NCBI GenBank assembly: GCA_033557465.1
Contig: CM066040.1
Span: 325,828,297 to 325,892,296, forward strand
Source: Ichthyophis bannanicus
Lineage: Eukaryota; Chordata; Amphibia; Gymnophiona; Ichthyophiidae
Direction of reading: 5' to 3'
DNA length: 64,000 bases
A program made the position numbers and the translations under genes. The notes beneath the pieces are model-generated. The model worked only from the letters and a program-made list of their open reading frames with translations. It was not told the DNA's origin and did no database searches. Positions 31,052 to 41,604 of this stretch are shown piece by piece; within the stretch, counting starts at the first letter, position 1; each line of letters begins with the position of its first letter.

Positions 31052-31740
31052 GTATCAAGTCTTCGAGAATGTGGAGACACCGTTAAAGGTGTCTCCCACA
31101 TCCTAAGTATGAGGTCATGCAAAATCAGATGTATGGGTAGGGTTGCGTCCTCTTTAGGGGCTGCCGTATACTGAAGAATTTCAAGTTCTTCAGCTCTCGT
31201 TTCCTTCTCGGGGGTCACGGTGATCGAGAGGCCCCGAGCCACATCCCGTATAAAGTCTTGCAAAGACATATCCTCCAGAGGAGACATCCAGCATTGCGGG
31301 GAAGGAGAGGGATCCTCTGGAAGAACTGCTCCAGTACCGATGGAGTCATCGGAATCGGAAGACTTGAAGTATCGATGGGCCGGGTGCTTCCACACTGCCT
31401 GTCGACAGTACCGATTGAAGTCGGCATCGGAATGCCTCGATACTGGACCATGTATGCTGGACACCGATTCTAGGGCCAGCATGGGTGGTAGCGTGGAGAG
31501 TGGTGCAATGATAGATGCAGATATGTCCGGTACCGGTATCGGTACCAATGACTGCAGAACCAATTGTAGCAGCTTTAGTGATACAGAGGCTGCTAGCAAG
31601 GCCGCAAGACTCCACTCAATGGCTAGGATATGTTGATCAATGGAGCCTGCCGATGTCTGGGTGTCGGTACTGGCAGAACAGGCCACGACCCCAGAACATG
31701 GCACCAAGAGCTCTCCGGAGGTGGACGCCTCAGGAACCTC
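31052..31740 (-). pseudogene. DIRS B gag-like ORF, middle segment
   Basis: The frame 30985-31707 carries SIDQHILAIEWSLAALLAAS, the acidic SSDSDDSIGTG segment, MSLQDFIRDVARGLSITVTP, ETRAEELEILQYTAAPKE and LILRMWETPLTVSPHSRRLD. Counterparts are at 9710-10500 in element A. Both ends are cut by insertions (L2 at left, CR1 at right). Confidence 0.7.
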
Positions 31741-32034
31741 TCAACAAACATTCTCAACAAACAGGGGTGTCCTACATGGAGCAGAGGGTTCACCCCTAAA
31801 CAAAGACATGGGGCGGGGTGGCCTGCACGGACCGGCAGGTGCACCTACTCTTGCCATCTTACTGGGCAGACTAGATGAACCATACTGGTCTTTATCTGCC
31901 GTCATCTGCTCGCCCGACCGCTGTTGTTATGGAAGGACAGACTAGATAGGCCATGTGGTCTTTTTCTGTCGTCATATTTCTATGTTTCTATTTCTATGTT
32001 TCTATGTCATTTACTATGTTACTATGTTACTATC
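31741..32034 (+). mobile_element. CR1 3' UTR insertion (TTACTATG tail) with a second CR1 3' end nested in it
   Basis: The outer piece matches 1565-1731: GGGGTGTCCTACATGGAGC, GACTAGATGAACCATACTGG and a final ATGTTACTATGTTAC. It is split at TCAT (31902-31905, repeated at 32007-32010) by about 100 bp of the other CR1 3' end (GGAAGGACAGACTAGATAGG, with TTTCTATG octamers). The two tails therefore belong to two insertions. Together they interrupt the DIRS B gag frame. Confidence 0.85.
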
Positions 32035-32445
32035 TTGGGACCCTGATAATGCTTTGGAGGCAAGGACCTCTCGCCGGGGTTGTTTGGCCGGTGTATTCTC
32101 CTCGAGGGCAACGCTAGAAGCATCTCAATGCTTAGAAGGAGATCTACCCTTTGAGGGCCGGCCAGTCTTCTAGGAAGACATGGGTTTGGTTACCTGAGAT
32201 CCATGGGAGGAAGATGAAGCCCTGGAAGACATTGATACAACAGACATTGCATCCAAGGCAAAAAGGGTGCCGAGTTTTGCAGCTCTATTCTGCAGGCCCC
32301 TCTTAGTCATCTTTCTGCAGAGGAGACACTCCGATGTTGAATGGTCTGGGCCCAAACATTTAAGACACCAGTCATGGGTGTCAGTAGCAGAAATAGTACT
32401 GCTACATTTTGAACATTTTTTGAAACCACTAGTTGGTTTCTCCAT
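32035..32445 (-). pseudogene. DIRS B gag-like ORF, N-terminal zinc-binding segment
   Basis: The frame 32170-32445 starts MEKPTSGFKKCSKCSSTISA and continues with HDWCLKCLGPDHSTSECLLC, a CxxC...CxxC...H....CxxC arrangement suggesting a metal-binding module, then a Ser-rich linker. The same start is readable, with stops, near 10955 in element A. This may be the original gag start codon because it follows an A-rich leader on the minus strand. Confidence 0.7.
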
Positions 32446-32689
32446 TTTAAAGAAAAACAGGACCTATGGCCCAAAATGGTGCCGATGCACCAAAAGAGGA
32501 AAGACCCTCAAGAAAAAAGGCTTTTTTTTTAAAGAAGAAAGAAAGAAAGAAGAAGATACCGATGTAGCGGTGTCAGCATCAATGGGAAGGCAGACGTGAC
32601 CACAAAAAGGAAAGTTTTCTGCGGTGACAGGAATTGCTGCCTGTTGGCTCCGCGGAAAATGAAAAACTGAAGAGGGAGAGTTGGAAAGG

Positions 32690-32832
32690 TGGGAAGACAG
32701 CAGCGCAGGTGCAGTGGAATGCTCCCAAAAGCTTTCCTATAGGACACTGGGGAGCATTCCCGTGTGGGCTCCGTCGGTGCCGACGATATCCATATGTGAA
32801 GACTACATTCCTGCTTGTTCCTGGAGATAAGC
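32690..32832. repeat. DIRS B inverted terminal repeat, window-right copy
   Basis: On the reverse strand it reads AAGCAGGAATGTAGTCTTCA, then GGAGCCCACACGGGAATGCT and CCAGTGTCCTATAGGAAAGC, the same order as both termini of element A. Element sequence ends near CTGGAGATAAG. Confidence 0.8.
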
Positions 32833-33104
32833 TTTTGGAGATTTGTCAGTCAGTGCGATGCTCCTCTGGTCTGGAATGGGTATCCCGTAGTCATCTCCTG
32901 CTACCGCCACATCGTCTCTGTGTAGTCGCTCTGTCTCCAGGAAGTCCTCTCCCAGCCTCTACCTCTCCATCCAAGTCCACTTGACATCTCCCTCTCGAAA
33001 TCTCCAAGGTCTGAGAGTCTATGTGGGATAGTCCCTGTATGCTCAGGGTGAACAAGATAAACTAACAGTTACATTCCCCAACACAGTTCAACAAAAGAGT
33101 TCCA
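32833..33104. other. Unassigned spacer
   Basis: About 270 bp between DIRS B and the next L2, without recognised signals. Confidence 0.4.
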
Positions 33105-33289
33105 ACACTGTTCTACTACTACTACCGATCATTTGAAAAGTGCTACAAGGCGTATGCAGGGCTGTACAGACACATGTAAATGATGGTCCCTGCTCATCAG
33201 AACTTATAATCTAGTCAAGACAGCACAACAGCTGAGGACAAGGATACATCTAGGGGAATGGTAAGGAAACACATCGGAGACTAAGCAGA

Positions 33290-35400
33290 TCAGGATCCAA
33301 AAGCAACCTCGAAGAGGTGAGCTTTCAGCCTGGATTTGAAAAGGGTCAGAGACGAAGCCTGATGCACAAGTAGTTTGTTCCAGGCATAGGGAGCAACAAG
33401 GTGAAAGGAGCGAAGTCTGGAGTTAGCAGTAGAAGAGAAGGACACAGATAGAAGCGCTCTGCCAGAAAAGTGAAATTCATGAGGAGGGGTGTAGGGAGAG
33501 ATAAGAGAAGAAAGATAGTGAGGAGCAGCAGACCTCCCCTCAACCATAGATCAGCCCGCTCATATTTCATGATTTGTTTCCCTTTTTGTGTATGCTCCTG
33601 TCATCTCCTTTCTAGACTATCTCTGTGAGCCCTGTCTTCTCTATTTTCCTATCCATAATTTGGTGTTCTTTTCTTACCTATTGCAGCTATTTGTTTTATT
33701 GTACGCCGCCCTGATGCTTTTGCCTGGGCAGTTAATCAAGTGAATGAATAAAGATAAAGATAAAGAATGAGTGCACTTATAGGTCAGTAGGAGAAGTTGG
33801 AACTGGATACAGAAATGGATAGAGCAGTGAAGTGACTTGAGAAGAGGGGTGTTATGAGCATATCGAGACTGGTGGAAAATTAGCCACATAGCTGAGTTTT
33901 GAACAGATTGAAGGGGAGAGAGTTAATTCAGAGGGAGACCAGCAAGGAGGAGGATGCAATAGTCTAGGCGGGAGGTGACTAAAGAGTGGATGAGTGTCTT
34001 AGTAGTGTGTTCAGAAAAGAATGGGTGAATTCTGTTGATGTTACAGAGAAAGAAATGACAGTCGGATATGTGTGGCGATAGAGAGGGAGGAGTAAAAGAT
34101 GACCCCAAGGTTGCGAGCCAAGGAAACAGGGAAGAGTACGGCATTATCCAAAGAGATTGAGAAAGGAAAAAGGGGAGAAGTGGGTTTAGGGTGAAAAATA
34201 AGCAGCTCAGTTTTGGCCATGTTCAATTTCAGTCAGTGATGAGACATCCAAGTAGCAATGCCAGATAGGCAGACAGAGATCCGAGCCTGGATGGCTGGAG
34301 AGATTTTAGGTGTAGAGAGGTAGATCTGAGAGTCATCAAGATAAAGATGGCACTAAAAGCCATGGGAAGAGATGAGCATACCAATGGATTGGGTATAGAA
34401 AGAGAAAAGGAGTGGGCCCAAGACAGACCCTTGGGGTACACCAACTGAAAGTGGGATAGCAGTAGAGGAGGATCCACCGTAACAGACACAAGAAATATGA
34501 TGGGAGAGATAAGAAGAGAACCAGGATTGCAGAGAGCCCTTAAAACCAAGAGAGGACAAGATATCAAGAAGACAGTGGTGGTAAACAGTGTCAAAAACAG
34601 CAGAAAGTTCAAGAAGGATGAGGATCAAGTAAAGACCCTTGGATTTTGCTAGGAACGGGTCACTGGAGACTTTGGCAAGAGCCGTTTCAGTAGAATGGAA
34701 GGGATGAAAGCCAAATCGCAAGGGATCCAGAAGGATTTGGGAGGCGAGAAAGTTGAGGCAATGGTGATGAACTGCATGTTCAAGAAGCTTAGAGATGAAA
34801 GGGAGGAAGGAGATGGATCAATAGTTAGGACAGATAGGGTCAAGTGAGAATTTCTTAAGGAGAGGTGTGACCACAGCATGCTTAAAGGCTGCAGGAACAG
34901 TTGCAGTGGAGATCAATAGGTTGAGAATATGAGAGATGGAAAGGATTACAGTGGAGGAGATGGCACTTATGAGATGGGTGGGAATAGGATCAGAGGAGAA
35001 AGTGGTGAGTTTGGAGGAGGAAAGAAGGTGTGTGGTTTCCTCATCAGAGACCATAGAAAAGGAAGAAAGGGCAGCAGACGTTGAGGGCAAAAGTTGGGCG
35101 TGAAGAGGGGGCAGAAGGGATGGTGTTGACCTTGTGGTGAATTGGAATGTGATCTTGCAGTTTTTGTTTTGGAAATAGTTGGCCAAGGTTTGGGCAGAAA
35201 GGGAAGGAGGGGTCGGAGGCAAAGGCACCTTGAGAAGAGAGTTGAGAGTTGTAAAGAGATGGCGAGGGTCAGAGGCGAGAGAGTCAGATGGGCATAATAG
35301 TCTTGTTTGGCAAGCGCTATGGCTGACTGGAAGGAGGCAAGCATGAAGTTGAAGTGTAGCAGGTCCGCAAGGATGTGGGATTTGAGCCAAGTGCACTCAG
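33290..35400 (-). pseudogene. L2 reverse transcriptase (copy 1), multiply frameshifted
   Basis: The pieces in element order start at 34818-35396 (a Pro/Ser-rich linker and LSSSKLTTFSSDPIPTHLIS). Next come 34649-34721 (FGFHPFHSTETALAKVSSD) and 34229-34612 (a [16 protein letters not shown] block). Near 34325-34350 the catalytic box reads LYLDDSQI, against YADD in copy 2. 33923-34226 has [11 protein letters not shown] and a late LDYCILLLAGLP block, and 33290-33547 has RSFHLVAPYAWNKLL. At least six frame breaks make it inactive. Confidence 0.8.
33533..33766 (+). mobile_element. L2 3' tail fragment with (AAAGAT)n end
   Basis: It interrupts the copy-1 reverse transcriptase C terminus. TTGTACGCCGCCCTGATGCT, CTTTTGCC and AATAAAGATAAAGATAAAG match, on the same strand sense, the 3' end of the L2 at 45636-47741 (reverse complement of TTTTGCCA..GCTTAATGC and ATCTTTATCTTTATT). 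It is 5' truncated. Confidence 0.75.
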
Positions 35401-36310
35401 CTGTGCAGGCACAGAAACGTAGATAGTGGGTAGTGGAACACAGCCTGTGCTGAGGTACAGTACACCTCACAGGACATGGCATGGGCGGAGCAAGAGCATC
35501 CAGAGCAGAGGAGAGTGCAGTGTTGTAGGAAGCTACTGCCTCATCAACAGACTCGGAAAGAGATGAAAGAGATGGTGAGACAGTAGTGGAGACAGCCAAT
35601 GGGTCAATAGCATGAAGATTTCTAAAGAGGTTGGAGGAGACTGGGCGAGATTGAGGCAGGGGTGATGAAGAATGAAATTTAGCAGGTAATGGTCAGATAA
35701 GGGAAGAGTGAAGTACAGAAGTTAGAGGGTAAGCAATTAGAGAAGAAGACAAGGTCGAGGCAATGGTCGTGCCAGTGAGTGGGGGCAGTAGAACAAAGCT
35801 GGAGGTTGAATGAGGAGCTACAGGAAAAAAACTTTAAAGCGTAAAGGTCAGAGGGGTTATGAACACGAATGTTAAAATCCCCAAGAATAAGGGAGGGAAG
35901 ATGAGTCCAGAAAGAAGGAAAGCCATGAGTCAAAGTATGTGAGAAAGGTAGAAGTGGACTTATCAGGAGGTCAATAAATAACAGCTATCCGGAAAGGTAG
36001 TGAAGTAAAATGGCAGATGGAGTGGACTTCAACGGAGGGAAAGGAGGGAGACTGAGGCAGAAGGAGAGGTTGAAATTGGCAGGAAGGAAAGAATAGAAGC
36101 CCAACACCACCACCATGGCCAGTGGGACAAGGCGTGTGGGAGAATTGATAGCCGCCATGATAAAGAGCAGTGGCTGAAGCCGAGTCTCTGGAAGAGTCAG
36201 GTCTCAGAGCAAGGAGATGGAGAGCATTAGAGATAAAGAGATCAAGAGTAAAGGTAAGTTTATTTGAGATGGAGTGTGCATGCCACAAGGCACATGAGAA
36301 AAGGAGGGAG
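34967..36310 (-). pseudogene. L2 endonuclease and linker (copy 1)
   Basis: Pieces: 35971-36288 has FISNALHLLAL, GYQFSHTPCP and GGGVGLLFF; 35679-35933 has LPSLILGDFNIRVHNPSD (GDFN box), then PTHWHDHCLDLVF. The SDH-type end is frame-broken near 35690-35700. Two to three frameshifts. Confidence 0.8.
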
Positions 36311-36334
36311 AAAGGAAAGGGCTATGAATAAGAT

Positions 36335-36562
36335 TCAAGCAATTGCATGAGCATCTGTCATGGGAGTGTGAGAAAAGTCTAGTGGGCCAGGGTTGGGATT
36401 GATATCTCCAGAAGACAGAAGGAGAAGGATTAGAAGAGTGTGGGGCAAGGAGGAGACAGCACTGTGGAAGCAAGGAATAGGTTGTTTCAGAGAGAGAGGA
36501 GAAGGTTGAATGAAAGGGAGAAAATGGTGAAGCTCAAGAGCTGATGAAAGGGTAGATGACAA
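36335..36562 (-). pseudogene. L2 N-terminal region with 2A-like NPGP motif (copy 1)
   Basis: The minus-strand frame reads LPHTLLILLLLSSGDINPNP, then GP, then LDFSHTP. DINPNPGP is at 36383-36406. It resembles the 2A consensus D(V/I)ExNPGP, with Asn in the Glu position. Upstream is a Ser/Leu/Pro-rich segment (LSSALELHHFLPFIQP). In this copy the leader is separated from its hydrophobic start by a CR1 insertion (36568-37140). Confidence 0.7.
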
Positions 36563-36567
36563 CAAAA

Positions 36568-37140
36568 AAACATAGAAACATGACGACAGAAAAAGACCAC
36601 ATGGTCTAGTCTGCCCTTCCATATCGACTACTACAATAGTCCCTTCTTTTCCTTTAGAGATCCTCTGTGTTTGTCCCATGCTTTTTTGAATTCAGACACT
36701 GTCCTCATCTCTATCACCTCTGCTGGGAGACTATTCCATGCATCTACCACTCTTTCTGTAAAGAAATATTTCCATATGTTACTCCTGAGTCTATCTCCTT
36801 TCGCCCTCATCCTATGTCCCCTTGTAGCAGAGCTTGCTTTTATTTGAAAGAGACTCTCCTTCTCTGCATTTATGCTATGGAGATATTTAAACATCTTTAT
36901 CATATCTCCTCTATCCCACCTTTCCTCTAAAGTATGCATATTTAGATCCTTGTCTGTCCTCATATGCTTTATAACGAAGACCACTAACCATTTTAGTAGC
37001 CACCCTCTGCACTAACTCCAACCTGTTTATATCCTTTTGAAGGTGTGGTCTCCAGAACTGCACACAGTACTCCAAATGAGATCACACCAAAGACCTACTG
37101 TATACAGAGGCACTATCACCTCCTTTCCTCTCCCTATGCA
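36568..37140 (-). mobile_element. CR1 subfamily 2, 3' end, inserted in L2
   Basis: It ends on the minus strand with the octamer tail (CATAGAAACATG at 36568-36580) and GGCAGACTAGACCATGTGG. The frame 36631-36984 reads [41 protein letters not shown] and VVDAWNSLPAEVIEM to AWDKHRGSLKEKKGLL. Upstream, to 37140, it still matches CR1 (the LEY.VQFW and RVQRVATKM region) with stops. 5' truncated. Confidence 0.88.
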
Positions 37141-37325
37141 CCCAAGAGAAGTGGGGATGGTAAAGGGGAGATAATAAGGAGGAGGGGGGCTTGAGGTTGT
37201 TGGTCTGAGTGGAGAAGATTAGGGAGTGTTAACAATAGGAAGAGGGAAACCAGAGTCTGTAGCTTCCTGACTTCTTCCAAGTCCAGGGAAAACCCTCTTA
37301 TAATAGTCCAGTGGTTTTTGTGCAA
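37141..37325 (-). pseudogene. L2 hydrophobic leader (copy 1)
   Basis: The minus-strand frame from 37325 reads EVRKLQTLVSLFLLLTLPNL, LHSDQQPQ and LLLIISPLPSPLLL. A hydrophobic core at the start of the L2 ORF is also present in copy 2 near 52055-52000 (MAPHLIVLLFIILTNCLPS). It could be a signal-like peptide. The exact start codon is uncertain. Confidence 0.5.
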
Positions 37326-37330
37326 ATGAG

Positions 37331-40304
37331 GTTATCCCTCTTTACTGCCACGCTTCGCCAACAGTTGGCTTGCTCCCAAGCCTCTTAAGCACAGTCTCCA
37401 AAGTCTTTAACAGTTCCAGATCTCTCCAGGTAATTGACTTAGGGCCTCCAGTTGCCTGGTTGGCCTGCCACCTCCCACATAACAGTCAAAGTCACTTCCA
37501 CCCCTTGGCAGGCCCCACCTGGTGTCGGCCATGGAGACATCGATGGCTTCAGACAATGAATCCTCCTTGGGACGTGGGTCTTCTCATTCCCACTCCATCT
37601 CACTAGAACCTTCTGGAGGGTAGTTCATTTCTATGTCCTTGTTGGAGGCAGGTGCTTCCTCCCATACTGCTTGTTCTATAGAGTTTATTTTTGGGGACTC
37701 CACTACCCCCTCCATGGGGTTTTCCTCCTTCCTCCTCCCCATCCCTGGGATCAGAAACTCTCCCACCAATGCCAGGACCCTGGGTTTGGGGGTGAGTTTG
37801 GTCTCCTTCTCCTAACCTGGGGCTTTAGGGTTTTCCTCTGTGATGGGACATATACGTCATCACAAGATTTCAGAACTACAGCTCAACATCTGATATAGCT
37901 CTGGTATGTGAGAGGAGATTGAGTTGGCCATTTTGTTCCTGAAGTATCTGGCAAAAAACAATTGTGAGGAAGAGCAAAAAAAAATTGTAAATATGCTTTT
38001 AAAAAGATATAGGGCTGAATATATGCCCAGCAAAGCAACATTAATATAATATGGTTTCTATGTATTAAACTTGAAAATAATTTATAATATTCACAAAAAT
38101 AAGAGGGGAAAAGAGGAGAGCTCAGAATCACTGGATCTTATGCACAAAGGTTCCTTACTAATGAAATGCATGCTCACCTCAAATTAACAAAAATAACAAA
38201 CAGTGCTCAAAAATACAGTGCTCAATTTATTTTTTAAATTAAAATTCAGTCACAAGTCTATGGAAATTAATAACAAAAATATATACTGGAATGTTCAAGA
38301 AGCATAAATTCTTCAGTCGATCAGAATGGTTTTTGAAAATAAATGTGAGACGGTCAGAAGTGGATGTCAGCAAAGGAGCAAAGAGTGAATGATTATAAAT
38401 TGTTTTTGGCTTTGATGCATAGGACCTGTAGTATGTGCGACAACGTCCCCTTGGATTCCTGCAAATGGGATAGAGTGGAAAACCGGTGAAGAATGTGTCC
38501 CCTCGTTCCTAAAGAGGAAACACACACATAGAAAGACGAAGGCCCTATAAACATGGCAGGTCATTCAGTGTTTATTCACCTTACACTGAAGGTCATTGTG
38601 CCTTTCACGAGCACTTCCTGTGCACATGTGTAAGAATGACACAGCCTGGCAAGCTTTATATCATGCCTGGAAAGTCTGCTGTTTGAGGGATCTATGGAAA
38701 GTCTAGTTTTATAGTCCCATGACTGCCCTCGCACCAGGACTTTTCCATCACAAGTCAGTACCAGGCACCATTTACTATATATAGTAATTCCCCTGGCAAA
38801 TATTTTCTTTTATTAAGTTGCCATAGGCAGATACCTTTGAAAGAAGAAACAGACAGAGATTCACAATAGGTCGAGGATATATTTAGGTTTATGTTTCTCC
38901 CTTCACCCCTGATAATGCAGTGCACTGGGATACTGGAGGAGTCCACAAGAGCCCATTCGGCAAGACTAGTTAGTTGCCTAGGGCAAGAGCTTCTGAGGGA
39001 CAGCAAAGTGCAGAAGTGGTCAAAGCAAAACAGCCCCCCAAACCCAGAGAGCCATCTGCACATTCCTTTACCTGCAGGGAGAGCGGGCACACACATGCCT
39101 ACAAAGCAAAGTTTCATATCTAAAAGTGCAATGTCATTCTACAGGATGATTGAGGTTGGGGTGCTCATGATTGTTGAGTTTAATCAAAACCTTGTGAGGG
39201 AGTGGGGCATAAAGCTGAAGGTTTGCCCAGGGTAACCAATGCCCTTGCACTGGTCAGGACATTCAGTCGCCTTTCTCTTCACCTGACAGTTCCTTAAAAT
39301 TGATATGTTGGATCTTGGACGTGGCTTTATATTTCAATGCAGAGTATGGGAAGTGTTACCAGTGGAAACCACCATGCCTGAAGCATGAAGCAAGGCAAAA
39401 AGAGGACCTGGACCTGGGAGAAAAGGAGATGAATGGCTCTGATCCTTTCCTTGAGCGCAGTATAGGGAAACGTTGATCCTGATATTTAAGTATATCTCGA
39501 TATTTGAGGTTGGAGGGAATATTTTTCACTGTTGCAGAAATAACTACTGATCCACGTTGTATTTGTGCCTGACCCTGGGCTACCATATATCAGGCTTGGA
39601 GTCAAGCATAAGCAACATAGACAATTGCCTGGGGCACCAAATTATGAAGGTGCCAAATGCCCAGGCCAAAGAAGAACCTGTGCCCACTTACTTTAGGGCC
39701 AAGTGTAGGTGCTGAATCAAAGGGGCGCCTCTGTGGGCTCTGCTGTTTGGTCTCACCTATGGGCACTAAAATCTTCAATCCAGTCCTGCCATATATAGCT
39801 GTTAAGTAAGATGGACATTGGACCAAAAAGGCTGTCCGGGCTTCTTCCAAACTAACCAATGATGTGATAATGCAACGAGGCTGAAATGTGTACTGCAAGG
39901 CATATGTCAGATGAACTCTACAGGGTTCAGTGACCTTATAAAGATAAGTAAAACATTCAATATCACTGTAAAAATGGGAAAAAGGGACAGCATTTGGAAA
40001 AGTAGTGTGTGCTAATACCTGCATTGGAAATAAGATTCTGGAATTAGAGACTATAATGGAAGAGGCTGACTTGGAGTTAGTGGCGCTCATAGAAATAAGA
40101 TTCATGGAGAACCATGATGGACTATAATTATACTGGGCTATAATTTATTCAGGAAGGATGGGATAAGAGGAAATGGATGAGAAACAGCACTTTATGCAAA
40201 AAATAATATTAAAGCTAGAGAACTGCAGGGCCTACAAGGGAAGGAGGAGGCACTGTGCATTAAACTAGAGAGAGGGAATGGGGAATCCATTTACATTGCT
40301 GTGA
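37331..40304. other. Unassigned region
   Basis: No protein or RNA signature in about 3 kb. 37331-37870 is C/T-rich and could be an old LTR fragment (some wording resembles the LTR-like block at 14744, but I could not align it). 37900-38350 is strongly AT-rich. TTGCCTAGGGCAAGAGCTTC near 38973 and TTGCCTGGGGCACCAAATT near 39625 are related phrases, suggesting two fragments of one unidentified repeat. Short frames such as 39602-40105 (167 codons, minus) have no recognisable pattern. Confidence 0.4.
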
Positions 40305-41191
40305 TATACAGATCTACTACTACTACTATTTAGCATTTCTAGAGCGCCACACATGCAGCGCTGTACAGCTAACCTACAAGAGGTAGTCAGCATACATGAG
40401 ACAGTCCCTGCCCGTCAGAGTCATGCTCATCGGAGCTTACAATCTAGTTAGAATAGTACATTAGTTAAAACAGTGCAGAGCATCAATTGGTTCTACGTGA
40501 ACATTAATCGGTTTTACGCAGGGTACGGTGAGGTACAGTTTGGTCTCTAGTTGGTCATGAATGTTGACAGGGGTTGGGGTGAGAGGAAGAAAGTCAGGAT
40601 CTGAATGCAATGGTGAAGAGGTGGGTCTTCAGCCTGGACTTGAAGAGGGCCGAGGAGGGTGCCTGGCGCACAGATGCAGGAAGGCTGTTCCAGGCGTGAG
40701 GTGCAGCAAGGTGAAAGGAGCGCAGTCGGGAGTTCGCGGTGCGGGTGAAAGGCATTGATAGAAGTAATTTGTTAGCGGAACGCAAATTTTGAGAGGGGAC
40801 GTAGGGAGAGATAAGAGATGAGAGGTATTGAGGGGCCATAGAGTGAATGCATTTATAGGTCAGCAGGAGAAACTTGAATTGGATGCAAAGCCAGACAGGG
40901 CGCCAGTGGAGTGATTTGAAAAGAGAAGTAATATGGGCATGGCGAGGCTGGCAGAAGATTACTCGAGCAGTGTGATTTTGTATAGATTGAAGGGGAAGGA
41001 GGTGGCTCATGGGAAGACCAGCAAGGAGTAGGTTGCAGTAATCAAGGCGGGAGGAGATTAAGGAGTGGATAAGCATTTTGGTGGTGTGTTCAGAGAGGAA
41101 GGGGCGGACTTTACCGATGTTGTAGAGAAAGAAGCGGCAGGTCTTAGCTACAAGATGGATATGCGTGGAGAAGGAGAGAGAGGTGTCGAAG
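40305..41191 (-). mobile_element. L2 LINE (TAG)n lineage, copy 2, 3' segment
   Basis: The (CTA)n tail at 40316-40329 and 3' UTR match 33112-33290. The open frame 40594-41076 reads ISSRLDYCNLLLAGLPMSHL, the HTARVI block, FKSLHWRPVWLCIQFKFLLL and LRSFHLAAPHAWNSLPASVR to a stop after IAFRS. At 41191 it is cut by a full CR1; the element continues at 47804. Confidence 0.9.
40594..41076 (-). CDS. L2 reverse transcriptase C-terminal segment (copy 2)
   Basis: 160 codons without a stop form the C-terminal (thumb and tail) region of the L2 protein, ending at its natural stop. It joins in principle to the frame at 47786-48313 across the CR1 insertion. Alone it has no catalytic function. Confidence 0.8.
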   Translation of the reverse strand: MLIHSLISSRLDYCNLLLAGLPMSHLLPLQSIQNHTARVIFCQPRHAHITSLFKSLHWRPVWLCIQFKFLLLTYKCIHSMAPQYLSSLISPYVPSQNLRSANKLLLSMPFTRTANSRLRSFHLAAPHAWNSLPASVRQAPSSALFKSRLKTHLFTIAFRS

Positions 41192-41604
41192 CTTTCTGGT
41201 TAAATTTAGAATCCAGCAGAGAGCTTGTAGTTTAAATTTCATAAGAAGTTAGAGCCTAGCAGCAGCTAAGAGCTATAATTTAAATCAAATCAGAATTTAG
41301 CTTACCTCAGCAGCACAAGACAGGGTACTGTGTAGCAGCCCTCTTTTAATAAGTGTTATTTCCCTCCCTCCCTCACCTGGGATAATCGTAGCTTTATAGG
41401 TACTTACACATCTTAAAAGACAGGAGGTGCTTTCAGGTGAAGTTCATTACCCAAATCAGTCATACACTAAGGACCTGAGATTAATTAAGCTTCAGGTGAA
41501 CAAGGTATATTAAACGTATTAGGTACAGTATTATTGGTATAAATACCCATAGCAACCCCTAGTAAGTAAGAACTTAAAGATCTAAACACAAACTTAAAAC
41601 TAAG
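41192..41604 (+). promoter_or_regulatory. CR1 5' UTR (presumed internal promoter region)
   Basis: The region between the 5' junction and ORF1 has a CCCTCCCTCCCTCACC tract near 41361-41376 and no coding pattern. LINE 5' UTRs usually hold an internal promoter; no specific element can be demonstrated here. Confidence 0.4.

Larger units (their letters stand above)
26461..32832 (-). mobile_element. DIRS-type retrotransposon B (with L2 and CR1 insertions)
   Basis: The order on the minus strand is gag-like, reverse transcriptase/RNase H, recombinase, as in element A. The window-left end starts with TACTCACCTGTAACAGGTGA (26467); the window-right end (about 32690-32830) is the inverted AAGCAGGAATGTAGTCTTCA terminus. 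The sequence between the left terminal block and the recombinase N-terminal half is deleted, removing the recombinase C terminus and at least part of the terminal/internal repeats. Insertions at 29958-31051 and 31741-32034 break gag. It is better preserved than A in the polymerase. Confidence 0.87.
33105..37330 (-). mobile_element. L2 LINE lineage with (TAG)n tail, copy 1
   Basis: The tail (CTACTACTACTAC at 33112-33124 on the plus strand) and the GTACAGC..CAGAACTTATAATCTAGT 3' UTR match 40310-40450. Going right, the minus strand reads the reverse transcriptase C terminus, catalytic region, N terminus, endonuclease, an NPGP motif and a hydrophobic leader. It is close to full length, but almost every domain has frameshifts. 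Two later insertions lie at 33533-33766 and 36568-37140. Confidence 0.85.

Noticed and set aside
36335..36562. A proven 2A skipping site
   Set aside because: The motif has Asn in the Glu position and the copies are decayed. I record it as 2A-like only.
39602..40105. 167-codon minus-strand frame
   Set aside because: No recognisable domain. It includes a phrase (CTGGGGCACCAAATT) that looks like part of an old repeat.
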